Virus record (IMG/VR): IMGVR_UViG_3300036853_000417
Span: 1-64,000 of that record
DNA length: 64,000 bases
From: a virus
Strand: one strand, 5' to 3'
In this document: positions 8,712 to 16,851 of the stretch, one piece after another
How positions within the stretch are numbered: the first letter of the stretch is position 1
Layout: the number at the start of each line of letters is the position of its first letter
Notes under the pieces: model-generated
What the model was told of the DNA's origin: nothing
Databases searched by the model: none
What the model saw: the letters and a program-made list of their open reading frames with translations, nothing else
Translations under genes and position numbers: made by a program

Positions 8712-9712
8712 GTTTCAATCGCTCAGTCGCGAAAAACCTTATTGCCACTTCACTTCTAAAGTAGATTTTCTGTTGTTCTGTGTTGTTTCAATCGCTCAGT
8801 CGCGAAAAACCTTATTGCCACGCTGAGATGCTTACACGTTGCCTCAAGATCAGTTATGTTTCAATCGCTCAGTCGCGAAAAACCTTATTGCCACCCCGCT
8901 TAATAATGTAGTTCCCACGAGGCTCTTTTTCGTTTCAATCGCTCAGTCGCGAAAAACCTTATTGCCACCATTGCAGATATTGTGCTTGAGAAGTACCTGG
9001 GACAGAGTTTCAATCGCTCAGTCGCGAAAAACCTTATTGCCACCATTGCAGATATTGTGCTTGAGAAGTACCTGGGACAGAGTTTCAATCGCTCAGTCGC
9101 GAAAAACCTTATTGCCACCTTACGTCAGAAAGGGTTGCCTGAAGAAACTGCTGACGAGTTTCAATCGCTCAGTCGCGAAAAACCTTATTGCCACTTCACT
9201 TCTAAAGTAGATTTTCTGTTGTTCTGTGTTGTTTCAATCGCTCAGTCGCGAAAAACCTTATTGCCACAAGTTTCAATGCCTCCTGCCGAGGAGGTAATGG
9301 AAATGTTTCAATCGCTCAGTCGCGAAAAACCTTATTGCCACTATTCCTCGCATTGCTAGATCGAACATGAATGCGATCAGTTTCAATCGCTCAGTCGCGA
9401 AAAACCTTATTGCCACTCATAGCCTGGCGTATCCAGAATGGTGCCATCCGGTCGGTTTCAATCGCTCAGTCGCGAAAAACCTTATTGCCACTGCGCGACG
9501 TCGCGCAAATTCAAGTTGCACTGCCACCGTTTCAATCGCTCAGTCGCGAAAAACCTTATTGCCACTGCAAGGAGGTTGAAATTCATATGCTCCTCCGGTC
9601 AGTTTCAATCGCTCAGTCGCGAAAAACCTTATTGCCACAGACAGATTATGCGTCTCTCCAAGTCGGATTATTGCCGTTTCAATCGCTCAGTCGCGAAAAA
9701 CCTTATTGCCAC
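8712..9712 (-). CRISPR. CRISPR array 2: 14 identical 37-nt repeats, 13 spacers, orphan
   Basis: Repeats start at 8712, 8785, 8858, 8932, 9007, 9082, 9158, 9231, 9305, 9380, 9455, 9529, 9602 and 9676. On the plus strand each begins GTTTCAATCGCTC and ends TTATTGCCAC. The reverse complement ends ATTGAAAC, the common 8-nt crRNA handle, so transcription is probably on the minus strand with the leader beyond 9712. A degenerate extra unit may lie at 8636-8672. Spacers are 36-39 nt. Spacer 1 (8749-8784) equals spacer 7 (9195-9230); spacers 4 (8969-9006) and 5 (9044-9081) are equal. Reading frames over the array are repeat artefacts. No cas gene is nearby. Confidence 0.96.
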
Positions 9713-10236
9713 CCCCGCCTCTCACTAGGATAGCACCACAAGCCACTTCATGCAACCCTTTGCGAGAGCCTCTTTACAGAGGAGCTTTTCGAGCCACGAT
9801 AAACGCATCCCTAAAGGGTCAAATGCGTGTTAAGTCGCTTGCAGAGTATTCCGAGAGGCTACGCTCAACACCCACACAGCCAAGCCTCTCGCAACAGGAG
9901 AAACACCTACGAAATCCCCGCATTCACCACAATCTTTAATAGCGCGTGTCGGGCTGAAGATTGTACCCAAGTTTGGCTCTCCACCACTTTTGGTGCTCAT
10001 GCTATTGTTGAGCTATGAGCACGTAGTATGAAACCGCTGCTGGAGCGGATGAAGGTCTTCAAGCTATCATGCTGATGAGCTTTTTGCACCAAAATCGCGG
10101 AAGAGCCGGCGCGTCTGTTGTGATTGCGTATGCAAGTGCGAACCGACGTTTATGGTGACAATAGCCACTACCTGATACACAAGAGTTGATGTAGCTACAC
10201 CGTGCTAATGCACAAGAAAAGTGAGAAACAGGACCA
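9713..10236. ncRNA. Structured non-coding region beside array 2 (leader and/or RNA gene)
   Basis: No credible gene in about 520 nt. Between 9750 and 9895 the DNA can fold strongly: TTGCGAGAG (9760-9768) pairs perfectly with CTCTCGCAA (9886-9894). CGAGAGGCT (9852-9860) pairs perfectly with AGCCTCTCG (9883-9891), which excludes the first stem. ACGCAT/ATGCGT (9803/9823) encloses a CCCTAAAGGG hairpin. The position fits the leader of array 2 if that array is read on the minus strand. It could also be an independent RNA. 9900-10236 shows nothing clear. Confidence 0.45.
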
Positions 10237-10297
10237 TTTACTTTTTCTGCTGCTGATGTTATAATGCTTCGGTGATTAGTGCTAATAATCACCGAAG
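10237..10297 (+). promoter_or_regulatory. Promoter with operator palindrome over the start point
   Basis: TTTACT (10237-10242), 17 bp, TATAAT (10260-10265). CTTCGGTGATTA (10267-10278) and its exact reverse complement (10286-10297) are separated by 7 nt and cover the expected transcription start. This is the layout of a repressor-controlled promoter for the operon starting at 10330. The 12-bp arms are much longer than chance. Confidence 0.7.
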
Positions 10298-10329
10298 TCG
10301 AACAAAAATTCTCAAGAAGAGAAACCATT

Positions 10330-10557
10330 ATGAGCCAAAAACGACACCTGGAGGTCTTATTCAATAGAGATAGGTATCTCAAGTCGAATACTGAAACAGT
10401 AATGGCAAGATTCCCTCATTTACGAGGAATGACTAGTACGAGATACTTTTACATTATGGAATCTATGCTCAGCGAATTTTCTGAGGAAGATAAACAGTTT
10501 CTCGATTACTGTATAGAAACAATGATTCTTCAACAATGGAGATGTGAGCAAGCATAG
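10330..10557 (+). CDS. Unknown small protein, 75 aa
   Basis: First gene behind the palindrome-controlled promoter. The ATG follows AAGAAGAGAAACC. Basic N-terminus, acidic helical C-terminus (LSEFSEEDKQFLDYC); no family recognised. An early or lysogeny-related product is suggested only by position. Confidence 0.6.
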   Translation: MSQKRHLEVLFNRDRYLKSNTETVMARFPHLRGMTSTRYFYIMESMLSEFSEEDKQFLDYCIETMILQQWRCEQA

Positions 10558-10572
10558 AAGAGGTTCGTTATT

Positions 10573-10872
10573 ATGAACTGGCAGAAAAGAAGCATTGAGT
10601 ATATCTGGTTACACACATGGTTGCTTTCAAGTATCATAACAACCCTCTTTTCTCAATTGCAGTATCCAGGGATACGGTTCGTTTTTGTTGATTGCATTGG
10701 CTGCATTCTTCTTTTCTTAATGGCTTTTGTAATTGTCTATATTTCCTGTCAGTCCATCCTGGATTGGAAACCGCTTCCAGTTCAACGTCTTGTAAATGAA
10801 AGTAGTTTCATTATTTTTGCACACGCTGTGACTGGCATTTATCTGTTTTGCTTCCTGGGAATAGGATGGTAA
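10573..10872 (+). CDS. Small membrane protein, about three transmembrane segments, 99 aa
   Basis: Hydrophobic stretches at about residues 12-30, 35-58 and 78-96 predict three membrane helices, with a WKPLPVQR loop between the second and third. Ribosome site AGAGG precedes the ATG. No family recognised; 12 nt to the next gene. Confidence 0.65.
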   Translation: MNWQKRSIEYIWLHTWLLSSIITTLFSQLQYPGIRFVFVDCIGCILLFLMAFVIVYISCQSILDWKPLPVQRLVNESSFIIFAHAVTGIYLFCFLGIGW

Positions 10873-10884
10873 ATAGGAGATTTT

Positions 10885-11364
10885 ATGATTTGGAAGATAT
10901 CTACCATTGATCAGGCGTTTATCAATGCGTGGAGTAATGCAGGAGAACCTGATCAACACATAATAGATACCTATTTAGAGAGGAAGCAACTACGCCAAAA
11001 ACCGATGAGGCATGTTGGTGTTCAGCGTTGGTATTATCTGCTTTCTGATAATCCTCGCATCCGTCTGTTGACGCTTGGACGCCCATTAGTCGAATGGATA
11101 GGGTTGTCTGGTAAAATACAGGTCGGAACCAATGAGATTATTGGGGAGTTCGCTGGCAATCGAGACTACGTGGGACAACGTGGATTGCAGATCGGCCTGC
11201 GTCCAGCAGAATGGTTACAAGGACAAGATAAGACCTTTGCTTTAGGATCATCTCTCTTTGAAGAGATTTCTGAACAGATCCTGGATAGTCGGAGCATTGA
11301 CCGTGTACAGAGCGACATTCAATCCAGATATCAATGGGAAAAGAGGCGTAACCATGACCGATAG
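10885..11364 (+). CDS. Unknown protein, 159 aa
   Basis: TAGGAG precedes the ATG. Soluble protein with a basic central part and a charged C-terminus (QWEKRRNHDR). Its 3' end overlaps the next gene by 11 nt. No family recognised. Confidence 0.65.
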   Translation: MIWKISTIDQAFINAWSNAGEPDQHIIDTYLERKQLRQKPMRHVGVQRWYYLLSDNPRIRLLTLGRPLVEWIGLSGKIQVGTNEIIGEFAGNRDYVGQRGLQIGLRPAEWLQGQDKTFALGSSLFEEISEQILDSRSIDRVQSDIQSRYQWEKRRNHDR

Positions 11365-11764
11365 CATGTTTGAAGATGTTGCAGGCATGTCTGCAATTCT
11401 TGTTGCGTTGGCACTTGAGGCACAAAAGACCATGCCTCGTGCCAGGAAGATGGAATGGGCAACGGAGCTTATCGGTGATCTTGTCCTATTCCATGAGGCT
11501 GCACCAATCATCAGGAGGCTTGAGCAATATACAAAGCAGACACTCCTGAGTCCTACACCGGCAAATCATTTTAGTATAGCACAGGCAAGACGTTTGCTTC
11601 ATTGTGATAGTGAAGAGCTACTTATCACGACAACCGATGCCTTACCTGTTTTTTCGACTATGATTGCCATGTATAATAAAAAAGGAGTTAGTGCGTTTAA
11701 TGAATTTCGCACGAACCTCTGGCATGCAGTCGGAACATATGTTCCACATTACCGGAGAGAATAA
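11354..11764 (+). CDS. Unknown protein, 136 aa
   Basis: The ATG at 11354 overlaps the upstream stop and is preferred to a frame extending back to 11258 inside the previous gene. Mostly helical, no recognised motif. Part of the 10.3-15.6 kb operon. Confidence 0.6.
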   Translation: MTDSMFEDVAGMSAILVALALEAQKTMPRARKMEWATELIGDLVLFHEAAPIIRRLEQYTKQTLLSPTPANHFSIAQARRLLHCDSEELLITTTDALPVFSTMIAMYNKKGVSAFNEFRTNLWHAVGTYVPHYRRE

Positions 11765-11788
11765 CGGTGTACGTAGAAAGGGAGAGTT

Positions 11789-12256
11789 ATGGATATTACA
11801 AAAGAATTTGAAAAAGCAAAAGAGGTATTATTGCGAGATGGATCGTTTGATCCTCTTCTTTGTGTTGAGTTTGCATTGAATGGAATACACTATTTCCCAT
11901 TCAATGAATTTCCATTTAGCATCACACTGGAACGCCAGGCTTTCTTTTTCTCAATTGGAGGAATACTTGCTACGCGCTATAAGGATGATGAATTGCGCCA
12001 GGTGTGTTTCATTGTGGAAATGTGGACCAGTGCAAGGGAATGCAAAGCATCGCAAGATCCTGAAAGGAAAGAGGCTCTCATGGCACAGGTGATGAATGTT
12101 GAAGGATCACGCACCTCTTTTTCAGTATATTGCGCTGAAATACTGAGGATGAGGAATACTATTGATCTTCTACCTTATCAAAATATGGAAGTGGTTTTAA
12201 ACAATCTTCTTCCATACCTACTTCATGGATTCCGTACAACCTATAAAGGAGAATAA
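11789..12256 (+). CDS. Unknown protein, 155 aa
   Basis: Good ribosome site (AAAGGGAGAG). A charged N-terminus is followed by mixed alpha/beta sequence; three Cys without metal-site spacing. The TAA overlaps the next ATG (TAATG at 12254), showing coupling. Confidence 0.65.
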   Translation: MDITKEFEKAKEVLLRDGSFDPLLCVEFALNGIHYFPFNEFPFSITLERQAFFFSIGGILATRYKDDELRQVCFIVEMWTSARECKASQDPERKEALMAQVMNVEGSRTSFSVYCAEILRMRNTIDLLPYQNMEVVLNNLLPYLLHGFRTTYKGE

Positions 12257-12825
12257 TGAATACAATTGCAGCTATCGTATTTGATATTGATGGTATCCTT
12301 GTTCATCCTGATGCCAGAATTGATGAGGCACTTCGTTTTTATATGAAAACTATCCCCGACGAGCTCGCTGTTCTCAGGACAAGAAAACATGCAGAAGAGA
12401 GTCCAATTTACTGGGGAAAGGTATTTGATCCAGGACTACTTGTGCTTGATACCCCTGTCCCAGAAGCAGCAGAGGCTATCAATCAGTTATCTCATGGACG
12501 CAAAGTCTGGTTCCAGACATCACGACCGGATTCCATGAGGGATGCGACAAGAGACCAACTGATCAGGCATGGGTTTCTCACAACATATCATCTTCCAGAA
12601 GTGTTGATGATGAAACCAACTGATATGCGGATTTACACAGAATTACTCAAGGCAGTTCAAGTTCATGAGAGGGTATGGAGAGATGGCATACGTGACCTGA
12701 TAGTCATTGATGACAAACAGAAAAATCTTGATGCTATCTTGAAATATCTGCCTGTGTGGTGCAATGCACGAGGATATTTGAATCTGTCTGACGCTATGGG
12801 AAAGGAGAAACAACTTGATGGGTAA
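12256..12825 (+). CDS. HAD-superfamily phosphatase-like protein, 189 aa
   Basis: The N-terminus has the hallmark hDxDGT-like motif (VFDIDGILV, residues 7-15), a motif II Ser/Thr (WFQTSRPDS), a lysine (MMKPTDM) and an acidic motif IV (LIVIDDKQKN). This is a complete HAD core without a large cap. Substrate is unknown; small phage HADs act on nucleotides, polynucleotide 3'-ends or sugars. Coupled to the genes on both sides. Confidence 0.75.
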   Translation: MNTIAAIVFDIDGILVHPDARIDEALRFYMKTIPDELAVLRTRKHAEESPIYWGKVFDPGLLVLDTPVPEAAEAINQLSHGRKVWFQTSRPDSMRDATRDQLIRHGFLTTYHLPEVLMMKPTDMRIYTELLKAVQVHERVWRDGIRDLIVIDDKQKNLDAILKYLPVWCNARGYLNLSDAMGKEKQLDG

Positions 12826-14539
12826 GATGCGTGTATATGAAGTTGGCAAACACTTTATCAAAGGAGCAATAACACCGGGAACCCATTTCAATTACCAAAA
12901 TGGGAGACTTGTGCTCGAACTGTATCTTGATCAACTAACAGCAAGTAATATACAGGCTATCGAGACAGGCAAATGTGAATTTGCTCTGACAATAGTTGAG
13001 GATGTTATCTTCCTCCTTTCCAGGTTCGGTACCATGTTACCGTGGTTTGATTCCCCCTATTCCATTCATCTCTTAGAAGAAGGGGACCGGATAGTCCCGC
13101 CTATTCTGGAATCAGAAGAGATGGCAGAACTCACCATATTCCTTGTGTCCTCTGAAGATGGTGTTTTGCGAGCAATCCGGCGTATTCATCTCGGCCATAC
13201 ATTTAGCGTTATGCTCTTTGATGCAATCAGAGTACAGCTCGATATGCCATTTAATAGAGAGGCATACGATAATAGAATTACCACACTTTATGGATTATAC
13301 AGCTCGAATGATCTTGCACAAATGTCCATTATACGTTGCATAGTTGATGCAAGAACAACTAAAAGAGCAAAACATATTCCTCACAAAGATAGCGATAAGC
13401 CACTTATTGAGAAGTACCTGACATACTTACGAATTGCCCATGAGGAAGCATTAGCGCGTATCAAACGTCGTACTCTATCACATGATTTGTATGATTTCAA
13501 TCTTGCGATGGCAAGATTGACCAGTCAGATTTACACCAATATGGCTGAGAAAGCCGTGAAGTATGAACTGGCTCGCAGTGGACAAAATATGACAGAGGTA
13601 CTGCGCCCCAGGCCCCTCATGAAAGAAGACATGGGGTTGCGTCATTTGATGGATATTGCTAACGAGAAATATTCCCTTGATCCAGATATCCCCACTCCTA
13701 TCTTACATATTCCAGATACGCCTATTTGGATTACGCTCGAACAACCCATCGAAATCAATACCGGACTGATAACAGGTCTCTTTTTTTGCTGTCCTGACCG
13801 TGAATTTGAAGACATGTTAAAGCAAAAACAGACAGCGGTCATGCAGCAGGTAATAAAGGAAGCAATCAAATATCCTGATGAAGACTATCGATGGAGTCTT
13901 TCCTTTATTGATTCTGATGGGGTCCCCCATTCACATTATCAGTACTATGAACAAGCACAGAAATGGGAAATTATTCCAGATAGACAGTTCGTTCCCTGTC
14001 CTACTGATAAGTGTACTTCTTATGAAGAATCTCATAAAGAAAGAAGATATCAACATATTTGCCCCTGTCCCTACTGTAGCGCGATCCTTGCTTACTGGAG
14101 GAGCTGGTTTGTTACGGCGCTTCTGGTTGTTGGTCGTGAATTTGCTGCTAATGAGGAAGAGGCATGGCCTGAGAAGACGGAGAATTATAGGAGAAAGGTG
14201 AAGCGTCCAGGGAGCGGAAAGTATGATGAAGTGCCGGTCACTCATACCTACCATTATGTCAGCTTTGACGCGTGTATAAAACGAGCATACCCTCCACAAG
14301 ATCACAAGCCTGTGTCGCGCGGCTCGTGGGTAGCAGATGCACAACAGATAGATCCTGAGAGCGTCATCTACATTCGGCGCAATTTTGGGAAGAGTGACCG
14401 CTTACTTGATCCAGAGCGAAATCCTCGATGGAAAACAAAGAGAGTTGTGCCCGTGAAAGCGCACGAGAAATGCGTGCCTATGAGAGTAGAGAGTGTGCAG
14501 AAGTACATTTACCATGTATTTGCCTCGAAGTATGAGTGA
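12818..14539 (+). CDS. Large protein of unknown function with central zinc-like cluster, 573 aa
   Basis: AAAGGAG precedes the ATG at 12818, which lies inside the end of the HAD gene. Residues 1-250 are alpha/beta with no known motif. Around residue 400 are CPTDKC and, about 20 residues later, CPCPYC, a likely zinc site. The C-terminus is basic (WKTKRVVPVKAHEKCVP). Overlap with the integrase gene by 8 nt puts it in an integration module, as is common for unknown partner proteins of recombinases on mobile elements; the functional link is inference. Confidence 0.65.
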   Translation: MGKMRVYEVGKHFIKGAITPGTHFNYQNGRLVLELYLDQLTASNIQAIETGKCEFALTIVEDVIFLLSRFGTMLPWFDSPYSIHLLEEGDRIVPPILESEEMAELTIFLVSSEDGVLRAIRRIHLGHTFSVMLFDAIRVQLDMPFNREAYDNRITTLYGLYSSNDLAQMSIIRCIVDARTTKRAKHIPHKDSDKPLIEKYLTYLRIAHEEALARIKRRTLSHDLYDFNLAMARLTSQIYTNMAEKAVKYELARSGQNMTEVLRPRPLMKEDMGLRHLMDIANEKYSLDPDIPTPILHIPDTPIWITLEQPIEINTGLITGLFFCCPDREFEDMLKQKQTAVMQQVIKEAIKYPDEDYRWSLSFIDSDGVPHSHYQYYEQAQKWEIIPDRQFVPCPTDKCTSYEESHKERRYQHICPCPYCSAILAYWRSWFVTALLVVGREFAANEEEAWPEKTENYRRKVKRPGSGKYDEVPVTHTYHYVSFDACIKRAYPPQDHKPVSRGSWVADAQQIDPESVIYIRRNFGKSDRLLDPERNPRWKTKRVVPVKAHEKCVPMRVESVQKYIYHVFASKYE

Positions 14540-15641
14540 TATAATAAGAAAGCAGGGACAGCACATGACTGAGCTTATGAGGTATGGTCAAGATCCACTG
14601 GCAGTGGCGGGTGCAATGGCAAATCAGCAGGCTGAAGAGGGCAAACTTTCACGATATCAGGAACTTCTGTCTCCTGATACTCTCAGGAGACAACGGGCAG
14701 ATCTCATGCTTTTTCAACGATATCTGGCCGAAAAGCGGAATGTGGTTCTGACAGGTCTCTTTGAAGATCTCTCAGAATGGCAGGGAATTACCTATGGACT
14801 GGTGGAGGATTACAAGCGGTGGCAGAAGGAAGAAGGATATGCACTTACCTCGGTTGCAATACGCCTGACGACTATACATGTCTATGCACGATTGGCCTTT
14901 GAAATTGGCCATATCCCTTTAGAAGAATACCTCAAGATCAAGGAGGTGAGAGGGGATAGCCAGCGGCATCGGCAGGCTATCGATGAGGGGAGACCAGTAA
15001 ATAAACGGAGGCGTCCGAATGCCAAACGCGCGGAGCCAATTATCCTATCTGCCAGCCAATGTCGCGCAATCAGGCAGGCTCTCCTGGATAAAATGAACTT
15101 CTGTACGAAATCTGAGTACTGTATGGCTGTACGAGATCTTGCCCTGTTCACCCTACTGTGTTATCAGGGCTTTCGGGTAGGGGAGGTTGTCAGGTTGTGC
15201 CGTAATGAGGTGCACTTAGATCGCGGCCTGATTATTGTGCATAGGCACAAGGTCAGGATAGAACAAAAACACGAACTTCATCCTCTAACTCTATCCGCAC
15301 TCAAAATGTATCTGGAGATAGTTAAAACACGAATATTGCTCTTTGAAGGGACAGATCGAGACCCTTGCATTCTTAATGGAAAGACATATACCGGATCGCG
15401 TGCGATTGATGGTATGGATGAGGACTCTGTTGCATATCGAATTGAAAAGTGCGGCCTGATGATTGGTATAGAGGGCCTGGCACCACATGACCTTAGACAT
15501 TCCTGGGCGAATGATTTAGCTGAGAATGGTACACCGATTGAAGTACTCAAAGAGGCGGGTGGATGGGCAACATATCAGATGCCAGAGCACTATAAAGGAA
15601 AAGCGAAAATTGCAAATAAAGGAGTCAGGCAATCTTCTTGA
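14532..15641 (+). CDS. Tyrosine recombinase / phage integrase, 369 aa
   Basis: An N-terminal core-binding-like helical region is followed by a catalytic domain with FRVGEVVRL (first Arg), a HRHKVR region (Lys), HDLRHSWANDLAENG (HxxR) and GGWATYQMPEHY (His/Trp and Tyr nucleophile). All signature residues appear intact. The start is at 14532 or at 14565, where AGGGA is better placed. It closes the 10.3-15.6 kb operon and is followed by a terminator. It would act in integration or dimer resolution; no attachment site was found next to it. Confidence 0.88.
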   Translation: MSDIIRKQGQHMTELMRYGQDPLAVAGAMANQQAEEGKLSRYQELLSPDTLRRQRADLMLFQRYLAEKRNVVLTGLFEDLSEWQGITYGLVEDYKRWQKEEGYALTSVAIRLTTIHVYARLAFEIGHIPLEEYLKIKEVRGDSQRHRQAIDEGRPVNKRRRPNAKRAEPIILSASQCRAIRQALLDKMNFCTKSEYCMAVRDLALFTLLCYQGFRVGEVVRLCRNEVHLDRGLIIVHRHKVRIEQKHELHPLTLSALKMYLEIVKTRILLFEGTDRDPCILNGKTYTGSRAIDGMDEDSVAYRIEKCGLMIGIEGLAPHDLRHSWANDLAENGTPIEVLKEAGGWATYQMPEHYKGKAKIANKGVRQSS

Positions 15642-15723
15642 TTGTCGTGTTTGTTCTGTTCTTTACACTTAAAAGAAAGATTCCTTTTGATGTGTATCTG
15701 TCTTCTCTCCCAGGACAGATCTT

Positions 15724-15758
15724 AAAAGCACCAGTAATTACTGATGCTTTTATTTTTT
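15724..15758 (+). terminator. Rho-independent terminator after the integrase
   Basis: AAAAGCA pairs with TGCTTTT, with CAGTAATTACTG as the upper stem, and the sequence continues into ATTTTTT. A strong hairpin plus T-run 83 nt after the integrase stop. Confidence 0.85.
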
Positions 15759-15848
15759 ACCCTTACTTTTTATTTGTAAATAGCGTATATTAAAGAGAAT
15801 ATATCTCGTGATACCGTTGTTTTACAGAGCTAAAGGAATAAAAAGACA

Positions 15849-16235
15849 ATGAGTGCCATAAACTATCCTGATGGCCGTCGCTATCGACCTGCCATTCAGC
15901 AAGAACAGAAAAAGAAACTATCCAAGTATCGCAACCGCAAGACCGAGTACATGGGTATCCACTTCGCTAGCCAGAAGGAAAAGAATCGCTACCAGGAATT
16001 ATTGCTCCTTGAACGAGCGGGGCTAATCAAAAACATTGAACTACAGCCTCGATATGATCTGGTAGTTAACGGGCACAAGCTTGGATTTTACCGAGGGGAC
16101 TTTCGTTACGAAGATGTGGCAACCGACTCCGTAATTCTAGAGGACGTAAAGAGTCCAGCAACAAAAACAGCGGTCTATCAACTCAAGAAGAAGCTCGTCA
16201 AAGCACTATATGGAGTAGATATTGTAGAGGTATAA
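15849..16235 (+). CDS. DUF1064-like phage nuclease candidate (PD-(D/E)XK type), 128 aa
   Basis: The sequence follows the DUF1064 pattern: RNRKTEYMGIHFASQKEKNRY, LLLLERAGLIKNIELQPRYDL, YRGDFRYEDV, ILEDVKSPATKTAVYQLKKKLV. The D...(E)DVK spacing matches a restriction-endonuclease-fold active site. These phage proteins are thought to be Holliday-junction or DNA-end nucleases; that role is by family only. It stands alone between two terminators. Confidence 0.75.
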   Translation: MSAINYPDGRRYRPAIQQEQKKKLSKYRNRKTEYMGIHFASQKEKNRYQELLLLERAGLIKNIELQPRYDLVVNGHKLGFYRGDFRYEDVATDSVILEDVKSPATKTAVYQLKKKLVKALYGVDIVEV

Positions 16236-16297
16236 TCATGCATCTTTCTATGTCGCTCAAGTATGCCCAACCAGATATCGACATGAGCGAAAAATTC

Positions 16298-16348
16298 AAC
16301 CTGCTACACTCTCTGTGACTCTGGCAATCACAGAGAGTGTAGCAGGTT
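16298..16348. terminator. Bidirectional terminator between convergent genes
   Basis: A perfect 20-bp stem (arms 16298-16317 and 16329-16348, 11-nt loop) starts AACCTGCTACACT and is flanked by A-rich and T-rich sequence. It serves the DUF1064 gene on the plus strand and the small gene at 16363-16579 on the minus strand. Confidence 0.85.
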
Positions 16349-16362
16349 TTCTATACGGAGGC

Positions 16363-16579
16363 TCAAAAGTATAGGGGGAAATGCGCTTTGATGCTCAACC
16401 TGGCTGAGTGACGATAATGCTCATTCGCCAGAGCTTCCTGCTCAGACTCTTGCTCGCGATCATATTCACCATTCCAATAACAAAAGCGAATGTAGTCGTC
16501 AATCTTCTCTTCTCTCAATTCTTCAGAAAGATCCCCCCCACTTGAGAACGAAACCGAATTGTTCTTCTAACTCTAACAT
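16363..16579 (-). pseudogene. Small gene frameshifted at a run of seven G
   Basis: Read on the minus strand, an ATG at 16579 behind cassette promoter P4 and GAAAGAGG gives MLELEEQFGFVLKWGG and then stops at a G7 run (16541-16552 region). One G fewer joins it to a protein-like frame, DLSEELREEKIDDYIRF..., that ends at 16363 beside the terminator. The joined product would be about 71 aa, acidic and helical. Homopolymer indel in the assembly, real mutation, or slippage on G7 are all possible. No family recognised. Confidence 0.6.
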
Positions 16580-16589
16580 GATTGTTTCC

Positions 16590-16705
16590 TCTTTCAGAAC
16601 TTGTGTGTTTTCTTCTTCCATAATGTATCATAACATATACACGTATCAATGTCAAGGCTTTGGAGGCAATTTTGAAAGGTTCTGAAAAATTATGTGTATA
16701 ACTTT
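16590..16705 (-). promoter_or_regulatory. Cassette promoter P4 (minus strand)
   Basis: On the minus strand TTGACA (16650-16655) and TATGAT (16627-16632) are 17 bp apart. The shared upstream block (GCCTCCAAAGCC, AGAACCTTTC, TTATACACATAA at about 16690-16702) is present. It drives the frameshifted gene at 16363-16579. Confidence 0.85.
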
Positions 16706-16728
16706 TGGGAAGAAAAAGAGGAGCATTC

Positions 16729-16770
16729 ATGCGAAAGAACCCGTACCGACTGGCTGATATCGATGCCTAA
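16729..16770 (+). CDS. 13-codon open frame followed by a terminator (leader-peptide candidate)
   Basis: AGAGGAG lies at ideal distance before an ATG; the frame MRKNPYRLADIDA ends 8 nt before a terminator hairpin. The pairing of a micro-frame with a terminator before a gene (16852) resembles attenuation. There is no regulatory run of one amino acid, so this is speculative. Confidence 0.35.
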   Translation: MRKNPYRLADIDA

Positions 16771-16777
16771 AGGATGC

Positions 16778-16805
16778 GCACCACAAGGACATGGTGCTTT
16801 TCTTT
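16778..16805 (+). terminator. Terminator-like hairpin upstream of the zinc-finger gene
   Basis: GCACCA (16778-16783) pairs with TGGTGC (16792-16797) around an 8-nt loop, followed by TTTTCTTTT. Six base pairs only, so strength is moderate. Confidence 0.6.
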
Positions 16806-16817
16806 TAACCTTCCTTC

Positions 16818-16829
16818 GTAACGTGTTAC
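16818..16829. promoter_or_regulatory. 12-bp palindrome before the zinc-finger gene
   Basis: GTAACGTGTTAC. A near-identical palindrome, GTAACATGTTAC, lies at 17271-17282 exactly at the stop codon of the same gene, each followed by (G/C)AGGAGG. The pair may be operators or remnants of a duplication bounding the gene. Confidence 0.5.
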
Positions 16830-16851
16830 AATACTCTGTAGGAGGTGACTT

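Noticed and set aside
308-9712. Spacers matching this window (self-targeting)
   Set aside because: By eye only short chance matches were found (for example GAGAAGTACCTG near 13410); no full spacer match was seen. A BLAST search would be needed to be certain.
8839-9733. Several overlapping frames with QSLSREKPYCH or NRSVAKNLIAT repeats
   Set aside because: Pure translations of the array-2 repeat in different frames.
15642-15848. Attachment site next to the integrase
   Set aside because: No tRNA gene end or direct repeat was visible beside the integrase; only a terminator lies there.
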